Origin: an uncultured Clostridia bacterium
GTDB taxonomy: Bacteria > Bacillota > Clostridia > Christensenellales > UBA1242
Assembly: GCA_944349615.1 (NCBI GenBank)
Contig: CALVNK010000004.1
Location: 1-40,260, forward strand
Length of the DNA stretch: 40,260 nucleotides
Direction of reading: 5' to 3'
Both the position numbers and the translations under genes were made by a program. This document shows positions 35,759-40,260 of this stretch, in pieces. Position 1 is the first letter of the stretch. The number at the start of each line of letters is the position of its first letter. The notes under the pieces were generated by a model that worked only from the letters and a program-made list of their open reading frames with translations, had not been told where the DNA came from and ran no database searches.

Positions 35759-36043
35759 ATGAATAAGTATGAACTTCTTTATATCATTGCGTCTGACGTG
35801 CCAGAAGAAAAGAGAGAAGAACTTATTAAAAAGTTTTCTTCTTATATCGAATCTAAAGGCGGTAGTGTTGAAGGCATTGATAAGTGGGGAATGCGTAAAT
35901 ATGCATATCCTATCAATTTCAAAAACGAAGGGTTCTATGTGCTGATGAATATTACTATGAAAAGCGAAGATGTAAATCCAATGGCTAAACTCATGAATAT
36001 TACTGAAGGCATCGAAAGACAACTTTTTGTTAGAAAAGACTAA
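35759..36043 (+). CDS. rpsF: 30S ribosomal protein S6
   Basis: S6 is a small-subunit protein that binds 16S rRNA together with S18. The 94-residue sequence starts MNKYELLYIIASDVPEEKR, has the KWGMRKYAYPINFKNEGFYVL segment typical of the family, and ends IERQLFVRKD. I chose the ATG at 35759, eight bases after AAAAGGAGGG. An in-frame upstream TTG at 35735 would add eight residues but runs through the RBS and is not expected. It is the first gene of the rpsF-ssb-rpsR-rpmE operon; ssb follows 23 bases later. Confidence 0.97.
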   Translation: MNKYELLYIIASDVPEEKREELIKKFSSYIESKGGSVEGIDKWGMRKYAYPINFKNEGFYVLMNITMKSEDVNPMAKLMNITEGIERQLFVRKD

Positions 36044-36066
36044 TTAGTCAAAAAAAGGAGAAAATT

Positions 36067-36474
36067 ATGAATAAAGTTATGTTAATCGGAAATCTTACCA
36101 AAGATCCAGAAATCACAACTACTAACAGTGGAGTTTCAGTTTGCAGATTCACTCTTGCAGTGCAGAGGAGATTCGCAAATGCTGACAATGGTCCACAAGC
36201 AGATTTTTTTAATATCGTTGTCTGGAGAGGTCAGGCAGAAAATTGTCACAGATTTTTAAAGAAAGGCTCAAAATGCTCAGTGCTTGGCAGAATACAAAAT
36301 TCTTCATACGAGGCAAATGATGGCACAAAACGCTATACAACTGAAATCGTTGCTGAAGAGGTTGAATTCCTTGGCACAAGACCAGCAGGTGACGGCGAAG
36401 GCACTCCAAAACCAGCACCAAAGGATGACACCGCTGTGCTTGAACCTATTGACGACGATAGTTTACCATTTTAA
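36067..36474 (+). CDS. ssb: Single-stranded DNA-binding protein
   Basis: SSB coats single-stranded DNA during replication and repair. The 135-residue protein has the OB-fold core at about 1-105: the start MNKVMLIGNLTKDPEI, then VCRFTLAVQRRF, DFFNIVVWRGQAENC and a final EIVAEEVEFLG. A short flexible linker follows, and the acidic C-terminal tip DDDSLPF, which recruits partner proteins, is intact. AAAAGGAG precedes the ATG. Its place between the S6 and S18 genes is standard for Bacillota and links SSB supply to ribosome synthesis. Confidence 0.97.
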   Translation: MNKVMLIGNLTKDPEITTTNSGVSVCRFTLAVQRRFANADNGPQADFFNIVVWRGQAENCHRFLKKGSKCSVLGRIQNSSYEANDGTKRYTTEIVAEEVEFLGTRPAGDGEGTPKPAPKDDTAVLEPIDDDSLPF

Positions 36475-36493
36475 TTAAAAGGAGAGTTTAATT

Positions 36494-36757
36494 ATGGCTG
36501 AAGCAGGCAAAACTGAAGAAAAAGTTTTCGTTAAAAAATATCGCAAACCAGCAAAGAAAAAAGTTTGCGCATTCTGCGTTGCAGGCGAGAAAACTATTGA
36601 TTATAAAGATGTTGCAAAGATTAAAAAGTATATCACCGAAAAAGGCAAAATATTGCCAAGAAGACAAACAGGTGTATGCTCATATCATCAAAGAGAACTT
36701 TGCACAGCAATCAAGCGTGCTAGAAATATAGCTTTACTTCCATATGTTGGAGATTAA
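36494..36757 (+). CDS. rpsR: 30S ribosomal protein S18
   Basis: S18 binds next to S6 on the platform of the small subunit. The 87-residue sequence has the conserved [23 protein letters not shown] block and the ending [11 protein letters not shown]. It keeps cysteines in a CAFC pair near residue 31 and in [12 protein letters not shown], the C+ type that can bind zinc. The first 25 residues are a lysine-rich tail. AAAAGGAG RBS; 17 bases before rpmE. Confidence 0.96.
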   Translation: MAEAGKTEEKVFVKKYRKPAKKKVCAFCVAGEKTIDYKDVAKIKKYITEKGKILPRRQTGVCSYHQRELCTAIKRARNIALLPYVGD

Positions 36758-36774
36758 TAATAAAGGAGAAAACT

Positions 36775-36990
36775 ATGAAAAAAGATATTCATCCAGATTT
36801 TCATGAAGTTACAGTAGTTTGCGCATGTGGCAACACATTCAAGACAAAATCAAATTGCAAAGGCGACACTTTGAGCATCGATATTTGCAACAAATGCCAC
36901 CCTTTCTTCACTGGGAAGAAAAAGGTTGTAGACGCAAGCGGAAATGTTGAAAAATTCAACAAAAAATATGGCTTAAAATCTGAAGACTAA
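36775..36990 (+). CDS. rpmE: 50S ribosomal protein L31 (zinc-binding type)
   Basis: The 71-residue protein has [19 protein letters not shown] and a later [13 protein letters not shown], so all four cysteines of the C+ zinc-binding L31 form are present. It ends the ribosomal operon; the next 150 bases are a strongly structured region that ends in a terminator. AAAGGAG RBS. Confidence 0.96.
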   Translation: MKKDIHPDFHEVTVVCACGNTFKTKSNCKGDTLSIDICNKCHPFFTGKKKVVDASGNVEKFNKKYGLKSED

Positions 36991-37002
36991 TAATAAATAT
37001 TT

Positions 37003-37144
37003 AGATAGTCACAAGTCGAACAAGATGCAACTTTAGTTGTATCCGAGGACTTACGATCATTCATACTGTGTGATGAACAAAGTTAATTGTTTTACTTTTG
37101 CAATTGCAAAAGTAAAACAATGGTCACATCACATGGTTTTTTTT
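37003..37144 (+). ncRNA. Structured RNA region after rpmE ending in a terminator
   Basis: No protein is encoded here. Element 1: AAGTC (37013-37017) pairs with GACTT (37048-37052) and encloses GATGCAAC/GTTGTATC with a TTTA loop; the two stems are joined by an unequal internal loop. Element 2: CTGTGTGATG (37066-37075) can pair with CATCACATGG (37127-37136), followed by eight T. Inside it is a perfect 36-bp palindrome (37086-37121) with 15-bp arms TTGTTTTACTTTTGC. The last stem plus T-run is an intrinsic terminator for the rpsF operon. Element 1 may be part of a small RNA or of the 3' end of the operon mRNA. It matches no riboswitch class that I recognise. Confidence 0.6.
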
Positions 37145-37180
37145 AAAATCACTATAATTTTTTTTAAAATCTTTAAACAT

Positions 37181-37196
37181 TGTCAATAATAAAACT
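37181..37196 (+). promoter_or_regulatory. Possible -10 element of a leaderless prmC fusion mRNA
   Basis: TGTCAATAAT (AATAAT at 37185-37190) ends six bases before the ATG. There is no RBS. The placement is the same as for mnmE and recF, but the box is a weaker match. Confidence 0.45.
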
Positions 37197-38894
37197 ATGT
37201 TTAAGACGATTTTTCCGCTTTCGAATGGTCTAGGGCTATATAACAATGATAAACTAGTCGTCGGTTTCATAGATGACTACGGTCAGAAGCATATAAAAAG
37301 CAGGGAGTTTAAAAAGGAGAAAAAATTTCTATCCTTTCCTTTTTTGTGCGGATTATGTTATCTTTTTAAAGGCATTTATCTCTATTTCAAAACATTTCTA
37401 TTGCAGATAAACAGTGTAGCAAAAGAAGATGAAAACCGATCGCACAAAGTGGCAAGGGCGTTCAACTCTATTTCTGCTTATTTTGCAGTTTTTTCGCTTT
37501 TGATCTTCAGTTTTTTAGTTGGGCTTTTGCTTCTGTCGGCTTTGCCGAGTTTTCTTCTCAAGAATATTTTGATGCCGAGTGACAACTACTATCTCTTTCG
37601 TTTTCTTGTCGCACTTTTTAGAGTGGCAATCATATACCTGCTTCTACTGCTTGCTCGCTTTTTGCCATTTTTCAGTGGAATATATGCCTTTAATGGAGCA
37701 GGCAACTTCCACTTGAGTGGCGGAGGCAAGTTTCGTGACAGGTGTTATCCATTAAATTTTCTCAATTTCCTTGTAAATGTTTTCTTGTTTTCAACTTTTG
37801 TGATATCATTGATATCGGTAAATGTGCATATAGTTGCAAACTTTTTTATAAACCTTGCAATATTTTTGTTTATTTCATCTCTCTGTTATGAACTATTATA
37901 TCTCTTTGCAATGGTAAAAAATGAGTTTGTCAAAGATTTGGCGGTGGTCACAGCACATTTGATTGCGATAAAGCCAAGTGCCACGCAAATTGAGATAATG
38001 GATATGGTAAAGATAGAAAGTGAAAATAAAAATGGGGTTTTTAATAGCGAAAAGGGACAAATTCCGCTCTCAGTTGTCTTTAGTGAAATGCAGACTAAAC
38101 TGCGTCAAAGTGAAAGATTTGACAAGAGTGATATGGAGTGGATCGTTGCAACTATTCTAGGCAAATCGCGAACTGAGATAAAACTTTTGTCAAGCGTTAG
38201 CGAAAGAGAGTACCGCGAGATAATGAGAGCCTGTGACAGAAGGGCAAAGGGCGAGCCACTTTCGAGCATATTTGGTTTTGTGGAGTTTTTTGGACTAAAA
38301 TTTGATGTCAACAAGCGAGTTTTGTCGCCACGAATTGATACTGAAGTGCTGGTTGAAGAGGCGCTTAAAAAGATCAAGGCAAACAAACTTGAGAAGGTGC
38401 TTGATCTTTGCACAGGAAGCGGAGTGATTGCAATAACGATCGCAAAACTATCGCCTTGCAAGGTGGATGCTGTGGATATTTCTAAGCAAGCCCTGTCGCT
38501 TGCTGAGCATAATGCCAAAAAGAACGATGTAAAAGTGCAATTTATTCACTCAGATTTATTTAAGGAATTGAAAAAGAGTAAAAAGTATGATATAATCATA
38601 TCAAATCCGCCATATATAAAAAGTGAAGACATTGAAAAACTTGACAGCGAAGTCAAAAATTACGATCCGCGTCTTGCATTAGACGGTGGAGCGGACGGAC
38701 TTGACTTTTACCGAAAAATCATCTCTCAAAGTAAGTCCTATCTTACTCAAGGCGGATATCTATTTTTTGAGGTTGGATATAATCAAGCGGAAGATGTCGA
38801 GAAAATAATGAAAGAAAATGGCTTTGCGCTCGTTGTGCGCGTCAAAGACTATAATAAAATTGAAAGGGTAGTTTATGGAAGAATTAGCAAATGA
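37197..38894 (+). CDS. prmC: Fusion of a YqhQ/DUF1385-like membrane domain with PrmC methyltransferase
   Basis: The C-terminal part (about 290-565) is PrmC, which methylates the glutamine of the GGQ motif in release factors. It has the helical N-domain ending KGEPLSSIFGFVEFFGLKF, PRIDTE (379-384), the SAM-binding DLCTGSG (403-409), and the catalytic NPPY (470-473). The N-terminal 270 residues are a multi-TM region (hydrophobic stretches about 95-125, 133-165, 188-240) that resembles DUF1385/YqhQ, mainly at the end: LCYELLYLF and AIKPSATQIEIMDMV match the family's SYE and TREPxxxQxExA endings. The YHGAEHK and HPRCGT metal-type motifs of that family are missing, so this half seems degenerate. 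Separate yqhQ and prmC genes are neighbours in many clostridia, so an in-place fusion is likely. It overlaps prfA by 20 bases. Confidence 0.88.
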   Translation: MFKTIFPLSNGLGLYNNDKLVVGFIDDYGQKHIKSREFKKEKKFLSFPFLCGLCYLFKGIYLYFKTFLLQINSVAKEDENRSHKVARAFNSISAYFAVFSLLIFSFLVGLLLLSALPSFLLKNILMPSDNYYLFRFLVALFRVAIIYLLLLLARFLPFFSGIYAFNGAGNFHLSGGGKFRDRCYPLNFLNFLVNVFLFSTFVISLISVNVHIVANFFINLAIFLFISSLCYELLYLFAMVKNEFVKDLAVVTAHLIAIKPSATQIEIMDMVKIESENKNGVFNSEKGQIPLSVVFSEMQTKLRQSERFDKSDMEWIVATILGKSRTEIKLLSSVSEREYREIMRACDRRAKGEPLSSIFGFVEFFGLKFDVNKRVLSPRIDTEVLVEEALKKIKANKLEKVLDLCTGSGVIAITIAKLSPCKVDAVDISKQALSLAEHNAKKNDVKVQFIHSDLFKELKKSKKYDIIISNPPYIKSEDIEKLDSEVKNYDPRLALDGGADGLDFYRKIISQSKSYLTQGGYLFFEVGYNQAEDVEKIMKENGFALVVRVKDYNKIERVVYGRISK

Positions 38895-39960
38895 AATACT
38901 TGAAAAAACTGGAAAGACTAAAGAGCGTTATGAAAAATTAAACGCTCTTGCTGTCGATCCACAAGTCATAGCAGACAACAAGGAGTGGAAAAAACTTGTA
39001 AAGGAGAGAAGTGCGATAGAAGATATTGCACTTGCTCATGACAAACTTGAAAAACTAGTGAATGAATATAAACTGTGCAAAAGTGACTATGAGAAAGAAA
39101 GTGACCATGAACTAAAAAACATGTTCTACGAAGAAATCGGCTCACTAAAAACACAGCTTGAAGCGCTTATTGAAGAAATCAAAATTTTACTCCTGCCAAA
39201 AGATGAAAATGACGAAAGCAATGTAATTATGGAGATCAGGCAGGCTGCAGGCGGAGAGGAGTCAGGACTTTTCTGCTCGGTGCTTTATAGAATGTACTGT
39301 ATGTATGCCGAAAGCAAACACTGGAAAGTTGAAGTGCTTGATATCAACGAAACCGAACTCGGCGGTATAAAGGAAATAACTTTCATGGTTAAAGGCAAGG
39401 GCGCTTACAGCAAACTCAAGTACGAAAGTGGAGTGCATAGAGTGCAAAGAGTGCCAGAAACCGAAAGTTCAGGACGAATTCACACTTCCACATCGACTGT
39501 CGCTGTACTTCCAGAGATTGAAGATGTCGAACTTGAAATAGACGAAAAAGATTTAAAGATTGATACATATAGATCAAGCGGTGCAGGTGGTCAGCATGTC
39601 AACAAGACCGAGAGTGCAATAAGAATTACACACCTTCCAACAGGCATTGTTGTTGCCTGTCAAGACGAGCGTTCGCAGATTAAAAACAGAGAGCGTGCAA
39701 TGTCAATCTTGCGTTCGAAACTTTATGATTACTATCAAGGACAAGTGGAAGCAGAATACAAGAAGGAACGTAAAAGTCAGGTCGGTAGTGGCGACCGAAG
39801 CGAAAGAGTACGTACCTACAACTATCCGCAAGGTCGTGTGACAGACCATCGTGTCAACCTTACAAGTTACAATTTGGAAGGAGTGTTGAATGGTGACATT
39901 GATCAGTTTATTGAAGCACTTACCTTAAAAGATAGGGCAGAAAAACTTGCAAATTTATAA
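38875..39960 (+). CDS. prfA: Peptide chain release factor 1 (RF1)
   Basis: RF1 recognises UAA and UAG stop codons and triggers peptide release. The 361-residue length is typical. The codon-recognition segment reads RVQRVPETESSGRIHTS, with the PxT motif as PET, as in Bacillus. The peptidyl-transferase motif GGQ is in SSGAGGQHVNKTESAIRITH. RSERVRTYNYPQGRVTDHR follows, the usual RF domain ending. The ATG lies inside the 3' end of the prmC fusion (20-base overlap), so the methyltransferase and its substrate are translationally coupled. AAAGGG seven bases upstream can act as RBS. Confidence 0.97.
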   Translation: MEELANEILEKTGKTKERYEKLNALAVDPQVIADNKEWKKLVKERSAIEDIALAHDKLEKLVNEYKLCKSDYEKESDHELKNMFYEEIGSLKTQLEALIEEIKILLLPKDENDESNVIMEIRQAAGGEESGLFCSVLYRMYCMYAESKHWKVEVLDINETELGGIKEITFMVKGKGAYSKLKYESGVHRVQRVPETESSGRIHTSTSTVAVLPEIEDVELEIDEKDLKIDTYRSSGAGGQHVNKTESAIRITHLPTGIVVACQDERSQIKNRERAMSILRSKLYDYYQGQVEAEYKKERKSQVGSGDRSERVRTYNYPQGRVTDHRVNLTSYNLEGVLNGDIDQFIEALTLKDRAEKLANL

Positions 39961-40042
39961 CTTGATTTAAACAAATCTATTATAATAAATTTTAATAAAC
40001 TAAAATTAAAAAAAATATATAAAAAAATAAAAAAATAAACAA

Positions 40043-40080
40043 AAAAAACGAGAAAATTTATTAATTTTTCTCGTTTTTTA
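40043..40080 (+). terminator. Intrinsic terminator after prfA
   Basis: AAAAAACGAGAAAA pairs with TTTTTCTCGTTTTTT; the T-run continues on the plus strand. The A-run upstream makes it possibly bidirectional. Confidence 0.85.
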
Positions 40081-40260
40081 TTAATTTTTATATAAATTTT
40101 AAGTTTTTTATTGATTTTAATATAGTCTTTATATTTTTATTATTTTATTTATTTATAAAATCAATTAAATATTTTTATTTAATTTCAGACTGTAGACAAA
40201 CGGCGCGACCGAAAAATTATTTATAATTTTTCTTGCATCGTATCGTCAAAGGCTACGCTT
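40081..40260. other. AT-rich end of the window with a GC-richer edge
   Basis: From 40081 to about 40180 the sequence is almost only A and T and holds nothing recognisable. From 40186 it changes to a GC-richer patch (ACAAACGGCGCGACCG). On the minus strand 12 codons are open from the right edge to a TAA at 40221-40223, overlapping an AAAAATTA/TAATTTTT inverted repeat. This could be the end of a gene or of a repeat outside the window; too little is visible to decide. Confidence 0.35.

Noticed and set aside
37003..37144. T-box, c-di-GMP, SAM or other known riboswitch
   Set aside because: The conserved sequence cores of the classes I know (for example the T-box AGGGTGG element) are absent.
1..40260. 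CRISPR arrays, insertion sequences, tRNA or rRNA genes, prophage
   Set aside because: No regularly spaced repeats, transposase or integrase motifs, or cloverleaf/rRNA sequences were seen on either strand.
40186..40260. Gene end at the right edge
   Set aside because: Only 12 codons are visible before a stop; too short to call a coding region, so it is only described.

Overview
The window is an AT-rich chromosomal segment of a low-GC Gram-positive bacterium (Bacillota, most likely an uncultured Clostridia-type gut lineage). This assignment rests on AAGGAG ribosome binding sites, TTGACA/TATAAT promoters, the gene orders rpmH-rnpA-yidD-yidC-jag and rpsF-ssb-rpsR-rpmE-(yqhQ)prmC-prfA, C+ (cysteine-containing) L31 and S18 proteins, and lipoprotein/TM-anchored surface proteins. 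The stops used and the UGG tryptophans fit the standard code. It is the replication-origin region: dnaA, dnaN and recF are present, and two perfect DnaA boxes lie just after the dnaA stop.

Layout. 1-1795 (+): the 3' end of pgi, then mnmE. 1796-2286: no convincing gene, but an orphan minus-strand terminator. 2287-3306 (+): an unrecognised protein with its own strong promoter, RBS and terminator. 3462-6484 (-): the operon rpmH-rnpA-yidD-yidC-jag with overlapping genes, driven by a consensus promoter. 6706-10637 (-): dut, an unknown gene, dnaN, a candidate oriC and dnaA. 10798-11859 (+): recF, divergent from dnaA. 11953-14432 (-): an Ig-like/beta-helix lipoprotein and trpS. 14906-35527 (+): one open reading frame of 6873 codons, about 51% of the window, encoding a giant secreted, membrane-anchored surface protein. 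35541-36990 (+): terminator, promoter, rpsF leader, rpsF-ssb-rpsR-rpmE. 36991-37150: a strongly structured RNA/terminator region with a 36-bp perfect palindrome. 37197-39960 (+): a fusion of a degenerate YqhQ/DUF1385-like membrane domain with PrmC, then prfA (the substrate of PrmC), then a terminator.

How the genes work together. The core genes handle replication initiation (DnaA, DnaN, RecF, SSB, dUTPase), ribosome and tRNA function (S6, S18, L31, L34, MnmE, TrpS, RNase P protein, RF1 and its methyltransferase) and membrane-protein insertion (YidC, YidD, Jag). Two cell-surface proteins, the lipoprotein and the giant protein, sit in the middle of this conserved block. The most notable observations are the giant protein with matching beta-helix-like half modules at both ends, an unusually large extracellular insertion in YidC, the YqhQ-PrmC fusion, a set of genes that look leaderless (mnmE, recF, prmC), and the structured RNA after rpmE. 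All domain calls were made by eye without database searches.
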